Below are positions 1 through 11,199 of a DNA stretch of 64,000 bases, piece by piece. Within the stretch, counting starts at the first letter, position 1. Each line of letters begins with the position of its first letter. Below the pieces are notes generated by a model that was not told the origin of the DNA, made no database searches, and was given only the letters and a program-made list of their open reading frames with translations. The position numbers and the translations under genes were made by a program. Source of the DNA: Magnolia sinica (taxonomy: Eukaryota; Streptophyta; Magnoliopsida; Magnoliales; Magnoliaceae); NCBI RefSeq assembly GCF_029962835.1, contig NC_080583.1, positions 68,991,158-69,055,157 on the forward strand. The letters run 5' to 3'.

Positions 1-172
1 CACTAGTGGAAATCTAAGGCTGTGTTTGGATTCACTATTGAATTGAATTGCAATAACTAGGACAATACATTGGAAGTGGCCAAATTTATTTATTTATTTA
101 TTTATTTTTAATTTTTTTGGACCAAAGTGTATTTTACTAATACGACAAAAGTGGATGGTTGCGATAAGCCGT

Positions 173-175
<3 letters not shown>
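1..175. other. Intergenic sequence, possible transposon end
   Basis: No gene is seen. Near position 20 the sequence GGCTGTGTTTGGATTCACTA resembles the outer end of a hAT-type MITE. A loosely inverted counterpart (GCATTCAAACAGAACC) lies at about 13785-13800, beyond the LINE. A MITE split by the LINE is possible but not demonstrated. A short TTTA-repeat lies at about 86-108. Confidence 0.35.

Positions 176-222
<47 letters not shown>
176..222. repeat. (TA)n microsatellite
   Basis: An uninterrupted TA dinucleotide run of about 23 units. The Tyr/Ile open frame across it is a repeat artefact. Confidence 0.97.
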
Positions 223-227
<5 letters not shown>

Positions 228-232
228 TGATC

Positions 233-1078
233 CTTTTTTTTTCGAAATTCATTAAACATAGAAAAGTACAATAATTCAGGAGGGTCGCAACAAAAGACAA
301 CGGACCCCTCCTATCATGTCACCCCTCGCCCTACTATGTTTTTTTTTTTACTCAGAGAAATCTATACCCGGTTCTCCAGCATGAGAACAGACCCCAAACA
401 AAAAAACAAAGGCCCGACCAGAGCAGAGAAGGCGGCCACATATCTATACTAAAAATCCTAAAGGAAAACCCAAAAAACCACGCAAAGGAGTTAATCCTTG
501 GATCTAATCACACCTAAACCGACCCTATCCAAGAATAACCTACCCCGGACGATGGGAGGAAGGCACCTGGATTGGACGTAGATCGAAGACTGTTGAAGTA
601 GACTCGCTTCCCGAGCCAAACCATCCGCCAACCCATTGCCTTCTCTGTAGATGTGAGAAAACACAAAGCAACCCAGTCTGCGTAAGCAGTTAATTCGAGA
701 TAGCCAAGGAATCCACTGCTAAAGGGTCTTGGCTTGGGTTGTCAGGCTCTGAATAACCAACATGGAATCAGACTCCACTAGCACTCTGTCCAATCCTTTT
801 TCCAAACAAATCAACATCCCGTCAAGAATCGCGCGAAGCTCCACCATATTATTAGATCCAACCTTATAGCCCATGGAAAAAATGAATAGAAAAGTCTTGT
901 TTTCATTCCTACAGATGCCACCCCCACCCGATAGACCCGGATTTCCCATCGCCGATCCATCGGTATTTATTCTGACCCAACCCGGGGAAGGTTGTCTCCA
1001 TTTTACCAGAATGAGGTCATTTCGCTTGTGATCTGTCGGCAATTTCCTGGGATTCAATCGATGATTCCAGCTGACTGC
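233..1078 (-). mobile_element. LINE 1, 3' arm ending in poly(A)
   Basis: This is the 3' portion of a minus-strand non-LTR retrotransposon. It holds an RNase H region at 491-1057 and a 3' tail ending in a run of ten T on the plus strand at 233-242, which is poly(A) in element sense. The other arm is at 11195-13600; the two are separated by an Athila insertion flanked by ACTGC (1074-1078 and 11195-11199). A second T-run at 340-349 is probably internal to the 3' UTR. No target duplication could be matched at the LINE's own ends. Confidence 0.85.
491..1057 (-). pseudogene. LINE 1 RNase H domain, frameshifted
   Basis: RNase H in plant LINEs removes RNA from RNA/DNA hybrids during reverse transcription. 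Minus-strand translation from 1057 shows the start of an RVT_3-type fold: WVRINTDGSAMGNPG (first catalytic Asp), then VELRAILDGM (Glu), then VESDSMLVIQ (Asp). The frame stops at 719. Translation continues in another frame as FSHIYREGNGLADGLA, carrying the last acidic motif near position 600, and ends at a stop at 491-493. One frameshift near 719 therefore breaks an otherwise recognisable domain. It is the C-terminal part of the same polyprotein as the RT at 12.3-13.6 kb. The two are not contiguous because the Athila element lies between them. Confidence 0.85.
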
Positions 1079-2378
1079 TGATTGCTTGCCTCCAAGTGCA
1101 GAGGTTCATAAGTAATATCCTGTGAATACAAGGTTGATCCCACAGGGAGATGAATTGCGAGAAGAAAAAAATCAAATGCAAAACAAACTAAGTAATAAAA
1201 ACTAAACTGATGATTTGATTTTGGAATTTTTGAATGGATGTAATTCAACTGAATAAAATAACACCCAAGCTTCAAAGTTCCACACATAGGTTAATGTTCC
1301 AAAATCATGATGACTTGGATAACACAACTAGGATCTGAGCACTATGGTCAGCCTTATCAGAAAATAAAACAGTTTAAATATTTTACTAAATGTTATAAAA
1401 GATTAAAAAATAATGGATTTGCACCATTGACATATATTCTCAAGCGCCAATGATTTTAAGTATTCAATATCTATAGGATAATGAATATCAAAGAAATATA
1501 ACAGGTTGAGAATCTCTCCTATCTAGGAAATCTAATTAATCTAGGGTAACCCTATCCATCAATGTGGATCTCATATGATGGAAACATATGGATCTTCCAA
1601 GAAGATAAAAAACAAAACCTAAATAATAGATAACATGCATACACCATTCTTCTCATCATTAAAACAATCAATCATCATAACTTAAATGAATATTAAACCC
1701 ATGTGCTTCCCTTCTAGCTTGGGCTAGAGGGAACTTAGAAAAACATAATTAAATTGCAGAAATAAAAAGCAACAAGAAATAAAGAAAAAAATTACAAATA
1801 GAAAAGATCTAAAAGGAAAGAAACAACTTATAAAGCTTTAATAAAACTAAAAACTCTTTAAAAACCTTAAAATTTGCTCTTGAATGCTTCTAATAATGTT
1901 TAAGAATGCCCTAGGAGGCCCTATTTATAAGTAGGGAACTCCAATTTTCGTACAAAGTTGAAAACCCTAGAAAATGCCTCAAATATACGTATTTTTTCAA
2001 AATAGACTTCTCGCTGCATAGTTCATTTAAAGCAGACTTCCTGCTGCGTAGTTTTTCAAAATACACTTCAGAGCTTTAGAGTACACTTTTCAGGATGATT
2101 TCAGGATTCTTTACTTTAAATCTTTGATTCTTTTCATTCCTCATTTGGTTTTCTTTGATCTTTGGCATGTGAATTCTTCAATCTTGGTTTCCTAAGATCC
2201 ATCCCTTGCCTTGGTGATTTTTGAGCATCAAATTCTTACTTTTTAGCACCTTTTTTCAATCCAAGCTCTTAAATTCACCTTGCAACACATACATGAGTAA
2301 AATAGAATATTAAGATGATTTATGTTCATAAAACCAAGATATAAATAGGAAAAATTATTTAATATTTGAGTCTCAACA
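1079..2378 (-). repeat. Athila 3' LTR
   Basis: A 1300-bp LTR that starts TG and ends CA on the plus strand. It closely matches the copy at 9898-11194 along its whole length, with scattered substitutions and small indels. In element sense it is the 3' LTR. It contains a TATA-like TTATAAATAG (minus strand, 1921-1930) at the same relative place as the 5' LTR. Confidence 0.95.
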
Positions 2379-2390
2379 CACCCCCCAACC
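2379..2390 (-). other. Athila polypurine tract
   Basis: In element sense this is GGTTGGGGGGTG, directly abutting the TG of the 3' LTR, where plus-strand DNA synthesis would be primed. The same 14-bp string CACACCCCCCAACC (2377-2390, plus strand) recurs at 3642-3655. Confidence 0.8.
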
Positions 2391-3449
2391 AGCATTTTGT
2401 TAGTCCCGAGCAAAATAAGTGAAGAAAAAAATAAAAATAAAAATAAAAATAAGAATAAAAATTAATTTTTTTAAAAAAAATTAAAAAAAAAAAATTCTAA
2501 CTACACCACTTTCACAGGTAATCTCTATTGCATTTAGCATATGCAACAAGCCTTTAAACCCCTCGGTTTTTCCCAGTGGATGAGTTATAGTCTCTTGAGG
2601 GTTTCTAGAAATGTTACCCACAAACATTAAAAACAAGAAAAATATTTCAACACTAAAAAATTTATACATTTATGCCCCCAGTCATCATATGAATTCCAAA
2701 ATAAAACAGTACTTAACCTAAGTCTGAAGTTAGTTAGAATCTCAATTTTCTAATCCATTACATCCTTGAGTTCAGAGACCTAATCAAAATTTAGAATAGT
2801 TATGATCCTATATCCTTAGGTGCTCCGTGACACTAGTCTAACTTTGAGAAATATGTATGTTCCCTATCCTAACTCCTTTCAATCATCCCAAGAATATGAA
2901 ATCTCTAGTTATCTCATTTTCTTCATGTCATTTTTTCTTTTATTATCATATCCTCATTATTATAGACCACCCTTAGATGAAGATTCCCACCGGGTTTGCT
3001 TCATAACCTAAGATATCGTACTTGTAATTGTAACAGTAATGGATACTTAGGTATCCTTACTCCGGATTACTGACACGATTGTTATGGTCATTGCATTCAT
3101 GCTTTATAATAAAAATTTCTTTTTTCCATTACTCTTTTTTTTTCCTTTAATATTCTCTCTTCTAAACATATATCAATGGTACTAGTTCATTCAACCATGT
3201 TTGAATCAAAAGTTGTTATTCTAGTTCACATATCATATTCCTCACTTAGATAGGGTGTATTGTGAATTCAGTACATCAAATTACAACTCACTTTAAACTA
3301 GTGATTAGATAATTGAACTCAAGTTTATAATTTTCAGTTGTAAGAATTCTGACTACTATCATCCTAGAATAAATATTAACTTTGCCTTTGGAATTCGCAT
3401 AATATCATGTTTACATTCTTGTATATAAATATATTATTTTGAAAATGTT

Positions 3450-3577
3450 GAAATTTTTTTTCCATAAACCTAAAAAAAACAAAGGAAAAAAAACTTAAAC
3501 TTAACTGAAACCTTTTTTTCCATAAACTTAAAAAAAAACAAAGAAAAAAAACTTAAACTTAACTGAAACCTAAAAGT
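3450..3577. repeat. 58-bp tandem duplication
   Basis: A unit beginning CCATAAAC at 3462 repeats at 3520, followed each time by A-runs and CTTAAACTTAACTGAAACC. It is confined to the Athila spacer. Confidence 0.8.
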
Positions 3578-3641
3578 AATAAAAATAATATTAAAATAAA
3601 CTGAAACCTAAAAAAAAAAAACATTTACATGGATGACTATC

Positions 3642-3655
3642 CACACCCCCCAACC
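3642..3655 (-). other. Internal second polypurine-like tract of Athila
   Basis: An exact 14-bp copy (CACACCCCCCAACC, plus strand) of the tract that abuts the 3' LTR, located about 1.26 kb inside it and just downstream of integrase. It could be an internal plus-strand priming site or the mark of an old duplication of the 3' end. Confidence 0.6.
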
Positions 3656-3821
3656 TAAAATCTACATTGTCCCCAATGTAATGATAATGTAATGCAGAAA
3701 ACAATAAAAATAAAAGAAAGGGTGGATAGTACCTGCCATGAAAAACTCACCTGCTATGTGACACTAAAAAAAATTGAATATGATACAAATCCTACACAAA
3801 TGCTCCGTCAGACTAGGAGCA

Positions 3822-5120
3822 TCAATCTGAATATTCTGGCTCATGAAGAGGGACAGACTCCTCTCCCAAATGAAAGTTTTTCACATAAGGCTTCAATCTC
3901 TGACCATTAACCTTGTACACATTGCCATTACGTGGATTCTCAATTTCAACAGCCCCATGAGTATAAACATTCTTCATGATGAAGGGTCCTGTCCATCTTG
4001 ATCTTAACTTTCCCGGAAAGAACTGAAGATGGGAATTGTACAATAGGACCTTTTGCTGAGGTTCAAAATTCTTCCTTAGGATATTTTTATCATGAAAAGT
4101 TTTAGTCCTTTCTTTGTAAATTTTAGAATTTTCATAGGAGTCTCTCCTCAGCTTCTCTAATTCATTCAACTCTAATTTCCTTTGTCCACTTGCTTGATCC
4201 ATATCAAAGTTTAATTTCTTTATTGCCCAATAGGCTCTATGTTCCAATTCCACAGGCAAGTGGCAAGCCTTTCTATACACCAATCTATATGGAGACATTC
4301 CAATCGGGGTCTTATAAGCAGTCGTATAAGCCCATAAAGCGTCGGATAGTCTGAGGGACCAATCCTTCCTATTTGGCCTTATAGTTTTCTCTAAAATGTG
4401 TTTGATTTTCCGATTAGAAATCTCAGCTTGCCCACTCGTTTGTGAGTGGTATGGGGTGCTCACTTTATGCTTGATGCTATATTTCTTCATCAAAGCCTCA
4501 AATGTCCTATTGCAAAAGTGAGACCCGCCATCACTAATGATGGCCTTTGGAGTTCCAAATCTAGCAAAAATATTTTCCTTGAGGAATCGTATGACCACTT
4601 TGTTGTCATTGATCCTACTTGGAACTGCCTCAATCCACTTTGAAACATAGTCCACACCAACCAATATATAAAGAAAACCAAAAGAAGATGGAAATGGACC
4701 CATAAAATCAATACCCCAACAATCAAAAATCTCCAATGGTAAAATTGGGGATAAAGGCATCATGTTACGCCGGGACACTCTTCCCAACCTTTGAAATTTA
4801 TCACAAGCAACACAGAAAGCATGGGTGTCTTTAAACATGGTGGGTCAGTAAAAACCACATTGCAGGATTTTTTCAATGGTTTTCTTAGCAGAAAAATGGC
4901 CACCACATGCTTCCATGTGCTAAAAAGAAATAACACTCTGAACTTCATCCTTTGGGACACAACGTCTAAAAATTTGATCAGTCTCATATTTATATAAATA
5001 CGGGTCATCCCAGAAGAAGTTCCTAACCTCGGTTTCAAAATGCTTCATATCTTGTGACTTCCAATGATATGGCATTTTTCCCGTTACAAGATAGTTCATT
5101 ATATCCGCATACCAAGGCAA
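3822..5120 (-). pseudogene. Athila integrase, broken
   Basis: Integrase inserts the element's cDNA into the genome. The N-terminal zinc-binding part (about 4760-5120) is scattered over several frames. The catalytic core is in the long frame 3822-4838: WGIDFMGPF (Asp), IISDGGSHF (Asp) and [11 protein letters not shown] (Glu), so the DDE triad is present. C-terminal text includes [18 protein letters not shown], typical of the Athila/Tat integrase tail. The gene follows RNase H in element order. The N-terminal zinc domain is frameshifted, so a full-length product is unlikely, although the 338-codon core is uninterrupted. Confidence 0.9.
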
Positions 5121-5227
5121 TTTGGAGATCGCAAATAATTGTTCATCAGGAAAAGTATCCTAGATATGTATCTCCTCAGTGGAATCATCTAACACCAATC
5201 TAGAAAGTTGATCGGCCACTACATTTT

Positions 5228-5581
5228 CTACTCCTTTTTATCTTTTATCTCTAAGTCAAATTCTTGGAGTAAGAGGATCCATCTCAAAAGTCTCGGCTTT
5301 GCATCCTTCTTAGATAACAAATATTTCAAAGCCGAGTGGTCCGTGAAAATGACTACTTTGGATCCCAGGAAGTAGGACCTAAACTTATTGAAAGCAAAAA
5401 CTACTACAAGTAACTCTTTTTCAGTTATTGAGTAGTTCACTTGAGCTAAGTTTAGAGTTTTACTCGCATAGTGAATGACGTAGGGCCATTTTTCTTTCCT
5501 TTGGCCCAAAATGGCCCCTATGACATAATCACTTACATGGCACATTAGTTCAAAAGGAAGTGTCCAATCTGGTGGACGCAT
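5228..5581 (-). pseudogene. Athila RNase H domain, catalytic Asp lost
   Basis: This is the RNase H domain that follows RT in gypsy elements. The frame reads [16 protein letters not shown], then [13 protein letters not shown] (Glu), then [11 protein letters not shown] (Asp). The usual start is CDASDYAVGAVLGQR, so the first catalytic Asp has become His and a neighbouring Ala has become Val. It is separated from RT by a stop near 5660 and from integrase by another near 5228. Confidence 0.88.
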
Positions 5582-5662
5582 GATAGGTGCAGTGGTAAGG
5601 GATGATTTAATTTTATTAAAGGCACTTGCACACTCATCTGTCCACTTAAATGGAACATCCTT

Positions 5663-6901
5663 TTAAAGAAGATTAGTTAAGGGTATAGTAATGGCACTAA
5701 AGTCCTTGATGAATCTTCTATAAAAACCAGCATGCCCTATAAGTGATCTAATATCTCTAACAGTTCGGGGGATAGGTAGATTAGCTATAATGTCAAGTTT
5801 TAAGCGATCTACCTCGATTCCATTTTTGGAGATAACATGGCCCAAAACAATTTCCTTTTGAACCATGAAATGACATTTCTCCCAATTTAAGACAAGGTGT
5901 TTCTCTTCACACCTAGACAAGACAAGAGATAAATTGTTAAGGCATTCCTCAAAACTACTCCCAAATATAGAGAAGTCATCCATGAAAACCTCAAGAAACT
6001 TTCCAACCATATTTGAAAAAATGCTTAACATACACCGTTAAAAAGTTGTTGGGGCATTACACAATCCAAATGGTATTCATTTGAAAGCAAACGTGCCAAA
6101 TGGACAAGTGAACGTGGTTTTCTCTTGGTCTTCAAGGGCTATCTCTATTTGGTTATATCCAGAATATCCATCAAGAAAACTATAAAAGGAGTGACCCGCT
6201 ACCCTCTCTAAAACTTGATCAATGAATGGTAGAGGGAAATGGTCCTTCTTTGTGACCTGATTCAATTTTCTATAGTTAATGCAAACACGTCAACCAGTGG
6301 TGACACGTGTTGGTATGAGTTCATTATTAGAATTCTGCATAATAGTTATTCCGAATTTCTTTAGGACTACTTGAGTTGGACTCACCCAAACACTATCGGA
6401 TATTGGGTAGATGATTCCCGCATACAACAATTTGATCACCTCAGTTTTTACAACTTCCATCATGTTTGGATTGAGACACCTTTGAGGTTGTCTAATTGGT
6501 TTGGCGTCCTCATCGAGGTGGATCCAATGAGTACATATAGAAGGGCTTATACCCTTGATGTTAGAAATGGTCCAGCTCAAGGCTCCTTTGTAGTCCCTTA
6601 GAACTTTCAACAATTTAATCTCTTGATCCGTCTCTAAAAATGAAGAGATCACCACAGGATAAGTTTTATTTTCACCTAAATATACATACTTAAGCTCATT
6701 TGGTAGTGGTTTTAAATTAAGCTTTGAAACATTGGTTGGTGATGGCAGAGGTCGCAAGTCCTCGATAGATAGGATTTGAGTGCGCGGTCTCCATTGGTAC
6801 ATACCAATGTCTTGGGTGGTAGTGCTTTCATTATTATCAGAAATTTCAACAAGCACTTTTTCTAAATCAGAATTTTTCAAGTCTCCGATGACTTGAATCA
6901 A
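5663..6901 (-). pseudogene. Athila reverse transcriptase, three frame pieces
   Basis: Reverse transcriptase copies element RNA into cDNA. Three successive minus-strand frames make up the domain. The piece at 6290-6901 holds the N-terminal part (LRPLPSPT, CTHWIHLDEDAKPIRQPQR). The piece at 6077-6265 holds KKDHFPLPFIDQVLER and LDGYSGYNQI, which carries the first catalytic Asp. The piece at 5663-6031 holds the active site FLEVFMDDFSIFG and the thumb region FYRRFIKDF. Stops lie just before RVCINYRKLN and around IPFGLCNAPTTF. FMDD in place of YVDD is normal for Athila. The catalytic residues survive but the polyprotein does not. Confidence 0.9.
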
Positions 6902-6984
6902 TTCCTCAGACCAGGTTCCAATTCCTCTTCTTCTATCAAGCAGTCCATGAAATTCAGCTCATGGATTTTATTATTATCAATGGG

Positions 6985-7545
6985 CTACTTACATAGATTG
7001 AAAATATTTAGCTCTAGAGTCATGTTACCAAAAGACAAGTTCATCATTCCATTCCTACAATTTATGATTGCATTTGAAGTTGCTAGGAATGGGCGGCCTA
7101 AAATGATGGGAACTTGAGCGCTAGCATTTATACATGGTTCAGTGTCTAGTACAATAAAATCCATGGGGAAGTAGAATTTCTCCACTTGAACTACCACGTC
7201 CTCTAAAATTTTCCTTGGTACCTTAATAGAGCGATCAGCGAGTTGGAGTGTAATCGTGGTAGGTTTAAGCTCGCTTAACCCTATTTGTTTGTAAACCGAA
7301 TAAGGTACTAAGTTGACACTTGCACCCAAATCTAGCAAAGCATGCTCAATTTAAAAATTCTTAATAATACAAGGAATAGTGGAACTTCCCGGGTATTTAT
7401 ATTTAGGTACAACCCTTTGTTGAATGATAGCGCTCACTTTCTCAGTAAGGAAGGCCTTTTTGTGCACATTTAATTTCCTCTTTACAGTGCACAAGTCCTT
7501 GAGATATTTAGCATATGATGGAATTTGTCTAATGGCATCAAGCAA
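6985..7545 (-). pseudogene. Athila aspartic protease and upstream linker
   Basis: The retroviral-type aspartic protease matures Gag and Pol. The frame 6985-7338 begins MLDLGASVNLVPYSVYKQ: DLGAS is the Athila version of the DTG/DSG catalytic loop. It continues to VPIILGRPFLATSNAII, the conserved flap-distal segment ILGRPFL. The linker at 7351-7545 (IPSYAKYLKDLCTVKRK, GSSTIPCIIKNF) normally joins gag to protease in this lineage and is in frame with it apart from a stop just before MLDLGAS. Protease length and motifs look complete. Confidence 0.9.
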
Positions 7546-7671
7546 AGGAATATTAACAGTAACCTTTTAGAGCACATCCAACACCTCTTTATATTTCATG
7601 GGGACAGTCAGATTCCGAAGTCTAGATGGGAATGGAACTGGAGGCTCATATGACTTAGTCTCTTTATCCTT

Positions 7672-9383
7672 TTATTGTTGCGGCTCTTGAACCATAGCCG
7701 GTTCATCATTTTCTTGAGACAGTGGCTCATCCTCCAGTATTTCTACCGGTTGCATTATCTTGTTATCGATCTCTTTTTCACTTCTCAAGGTAATAATGGC
7801 TTTAGCTTGTTCATGATGTAACTCACTTGGATTTGAGCCTCCAATGAAATGTGTATTTCTAGGGTTTGGCACAGGTTGAAAAGGAAGGGTGCCTTTTTCC
7901 CTAGCATTTAGTTGAGTCTCAATCTTAGCCACAGCTGTCTTTAATTCTTGATTTGATTGGATTAGAGACTGATTCATTTGAGCTTGAGAGTTCATGAATG
8001 TGGTCAATGCATCCTCCACAGATGATCGCTTTGGTGGGGGCACATATGGTGCATTGTTAGGTGCCCCAAAGAAGTTATTTTGTGGAGGCATTTGAGGTGC
8101 ATTGGGCGCATTCATTTGTGGTCCATTCCTCCAACTAAGATTAGGATGGTTATGCCAATTTGGATTGTACGTGTTTCCCATTGGTTGCATAACTGACCTT
8201 TGGTAATTATTTATAGCATTTGCTTGATCATGCTCATGCGTGATATTTTGTACAACTGAGATTATTGGACAATCCTTTGTGTCATGGTCTGTACCACCAC
8301 AAATGCTACAAAAATTACCTAAGGAAGTGTTTGCTTTAACCATATCAACCTTCCTAATTTCCAAGGCTTCGACCTTTCTAACCAATGCAGCGAATTTTGC
8401 GTTAAGGTCATCTTCCTCTCTTAGGACATACATTCCCGCTTTCTCTTTAGGAATGGGTCTAGTTTGGTCTGATTTAGCAGAGACATCCCATGTCTGAGTA
8501 TTCTCTGCTAATATATCTAGAAAATCCCAAGCCTCATTATGATCTTTGTCAAGAAAGGTTCCACCACACATCATCTCTATGAACTGACGAGTTCCATGGT
8601 GAGCCCCTTTCGGAAAGCATCAATCACGTGTCATGGTTCATAACCATGATGTGGACAAGTAATTAGAATGTCTTTGAAGCGTTCCCAAGCTTTAAAAAAT
8701 AGTTCATTCCCCTTTTGGGAGAATAACATGATTTCTTGTTTTAGTGCATTTGTTTTGTGCTCGGGAAAGAACTTTTTCAAAAACTCTTTACTTAAGGCTT
8801 GCCATGAAGTGATGGTATTAGGTCTTAGAGAGTTGAGCCATGCTTTGGCCCAATCCTTTAGAGAAAATGAGAATAACCTAAGCTTAAGTACATCTCTATT
8901 ACCATTGTTTACTTGTAACATTGCAATTACTTCCTCAAAGTCCTTGAGGTGCAAGTAGGGGCTTTCAGAATCTAAGCCATGAAATTTAGGAATTAATTGA
9001 ATCACACCTGGTTTAAAATCAATGTTCCCTGTGTGAGCAGAGAACACTATGTAAGATGGTAAAGTTGATCTTTCAGGGTGTAAATGTTCACGTAAAGTCC
9101 GTAGTTGGTTTAACACATTCCCATGAACTTCATTTTCATCCTCAAGAGGAGGATTGTGTTGATTTTCTCTATTTTGATTTATAGTTGGATCTGGCAGATT
9201 TGGATTTGAATTATCAACTGGGTCTGTCATGGAATCCAAGTGATGTTGAGTGCCTCTTCTAAGTGAATGATCAAGACCTGGAACTAGTCCCCCTTCAGAG
9301 GAGAGTCGATTGTTTTGATCCCTACTCCAACGGGACATAAACCATCCACACCACACAACAAATACCACTAATTCAAATCGCAA
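7672..9383 (-). pseudogene. Athila gag, one nonsense break
   Basis: Gag forms the virus-like particle. The frame 8631-9383 has the retrotransposon gag domain (KFHGLDSESPYLHLKDFEEV, LRLFSFSLKDWAKAWLNSL, FLKKFFPEHKT). It stops at HHGYEP followed by TGA where a Trp codon is expected, then continues through the second frame 7672-8574. That part contains a CCHC-like zinc knuckle (CSICGGTDHDTKDCP), a long Asn/Pro-rich stretch and a helical segment (QAQMNQSLIQSNQELK). The apparent start at 9383 lies in upstream leader; the natural start is probably nearer the gag domain. A Trp-to-stop change (TGG to TGA) is the main lesion. Confidence 0.88.
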
Positions 9384-9420
9384 GTATGATACTTAAAATA
9401 AAAATAAAAACTTAAATCAA

Positions 9421-9585
9421 CAACCCAGGTGGCAGGGCCAACCATGAGGGTTCAGTCCACAAAGCAAAAAAAATTAACAACCCAGGTGGCAGAGCCAACC
9501 ATGAGGGTTCAGTCCACAAAGCAAAAAAAATCAACAACCCAGGTGGCAGATCCGACCATGAGGGTTCAATCCACAAAAATAAATA
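9421..9585. repeat. 57-bp tandem repeat, three copies, Athila leader
   Basis: A unit starting CAACCCAGGTGGCAG recurs at 9421, 9478 and 9535 with few mismatches (AGGGCC, AGAGCC, AGATCC variants). It lies in the untranslated leader between the primer site and gag. Confidence 0.92.
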
Positions 9586-9873
9586 AATAAATAAAAGTAA
9601 AGTTAATGCAAAAATTAAACTATGCTAATCTGGAAAATAGATTCAGCGGATGATCTTTGTGATCAAACAGCAACTGTAGGACAACCATAGCACTTGGGTG
9701 ATAAAATCCCAAGCAGGGCAACCTTATGTCATAGTTAGTGCTTGAAAGACCCAACTGAATTTATTTTCAAAGAAAAAGAAAAGAAAAAAAAATAAAAATC
9801 TACAGAAAATCTGGAGGGTTTAGAAGAAAACTTACTTTAGCTATCTTGCACAAATCTGATCTATCTCAGTCTC

Positions 9874-9891
9874 TCCCCGGCAATTGCGCCA
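9874..9891 (-). other. Athila primer binding site, tRNA-Asp type
   Basis: In element sense this reads TGGCGCAATTGCCGGGGA, six bases from the 5' LTR end. It matches the usual Athila primer site complementary to the 3' end of plant tRNA-Asp with about two substitutions. Confidence 0.85.
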
Positions 9892-9897
9892 AAAACT

Positions 9898-11194
9898 TGA
9901 TTGCTTACCTCCAAGTGCAGAGGTTCATAAGTAATATCCTGTGAATACAGGGTTGATCCCACAGGGAGATGAATTGCGAGAATGAAAAAATCAAATGCAA
10001 AACAAACTAAGTAATAAAAACTAAACTGATAATTTGATTTTGGGATTTTTGAATGGATATAATTCAACTGAATAAAATAACACCCAAGCTTCAAAGTTCC
10101 ACACATAGGTTAATGTTCCAAAATCATAATGACTTGGATAACACAACTAGGAACTGAGCACTATGGTCAGCCTAATCGGAAAATAAAACAGTTTAAATAT
10201 TTTAATAAATGATATAAAAGATTAGAAAATAATGAATTTGCACCATTGACATATATTCTCAAGCGCCAGTGATTTTAAGTATTCAATATCTATAGGATAA
10301 TGAATATCAAAGAAATATAACAGGTTGAGAACCTCTCCTATCTAGGAAATCTGATTGATCTAGGGTAAGCCTATCCATCAATGTGGATCTCATATGATGG
10401 AAACATATGGATCTCACAAGAAGATAAAAAAATAAAACCTAAATAATAGATAACATGCATACACCATTCTTCTCATCATTAAAATAATCAATCATCATAA
10501 CTTAAAGAAATATTAAACACATGTGCTTCCCTTCTAGCTTGGGCTAGAGGGAACTTAAAAAAACATAATTAAATTGCAAAAATAAAAAGCAACAAGAAAT
10601 AAAGAAAAAAATTGCAAATAGAAAAGATCTAAAAGGAAAGAAACAACTTATAAAGCTTTAATAAAACTAAAAACTCTTTAAAAACCCTAAATTTTTCTCT
10701 TGAATGCTTCTAATAATGTTTAAGAATGCCCTAGGAGGCCCTATTTATAAGTAGGGAACTCCAATTTTTGTACAAAGTTGAAAACCCTAGAAAACGCCTC
10801 AAATATACGTATTTTTTCAAAATAGACTTCTCGCTGCATAGTTCATTCAAAACAGACTTCCTGCTGCGTAGTTTTCCAAAATAAACTTTAGAGCTTTAGA
10901 GTACACTTTTCAGGACGATTTCAGGATTCTTCACTTCAAATCTTCGATTCTTTTCATTCCTCGATTTTCTTGGATCTTTGGCATGTGAATTCTTCAATCT
11001 TGGTTTCCTAAGATCCATCCCTTGCCTTGGTGATTTTTTAGCATCAAATTCTTACTTTTTAGCACCCTTTTTCAATCTAAGCTCTTAAATTCATCTTGCA
11101 ACACATACATGAGTAAAATAGAATATTAAGATGATTTATGTTCATAAAACCAAGATATAAATGGGAAAAATTATGCAATATTTCAGTCTCAACA
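9898..11194 (-). repeat. Athila 5' LTR
   Basis: A 1297-bp copy of the LTR at 1079-2378, bounded by TG and CA, with ACTGC immediately outside. In element sense it carries the promoter. The ends differ from the 3' LTR by scattered substitutions, so the insertion is not very recent. Confidence 0.95.
10741..10750 (-). promoter_or_regulatory. Athila LTR TATA box
   Basis: The minus strand reads TTATAAATAG within CTTATAAATAGGG. It is conserved at 1921-1930 in the other LTR, which supports function as the U3/R promoter. Confidence 0.6.
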
Positions 11195-11199
11195 ACTGC

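Larger units (their letters stand above)
2391..3821 (-). other. Athila AT-rich spacer between integrase and 3' LTR
   Basis: About 1.4 kb with no supportable gene. Many Athila elements carry an envelope-like ORF here; none is visible. The region holds A-rich runs, a 58-bp tandem duplication and a second polypurine-like tract. Confidence 0.7.
1079..11194 (-). mobile_element. Complete Athila-type Ty3/gypsy retrotransposon
   Basis: A full-length LTR retrotransposon in minus orientation: LTRs at 1079-2378 and 9898-11194, primer site at 9874-9891, polypurine tract at 2379-2390. The domain order, reading leftwards, is gag, protease, RT, RNase H, integrase. It is flanked by the identical 5-bp duplication ACTGC (1074-1078 and 11195-11199), so both ends are certain. 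Lineage evidence is the tRNA-Asp-type primer site, protease LDLGASVNLVP, RT FMDDFSIFG and integrase text such as [16 protein letters not shown]. Several stops and frameshifts break the polyprotein, so it is not autonomous. It sits inside LINE 1. Confidence 0.95.

Noticed and set aside
94-300. 68-codon frame over the TA repeat
   Set aside because: Tyr/Ile repeats from the microsatellite; no flanking gene signal.
2481-2669. Athila envelope-like ORF
   Set aside because: 62 codons with no signal peptide or conserved motif, in AT-rich DNA.
9421-9585. CRISPR-like array
   Set aside because: The 57-bp units are contiguous tandem copies without unique spacers, inside a plant retrotransposon leader. 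The 84-bp and 42-bp arrays fail for the same reason.
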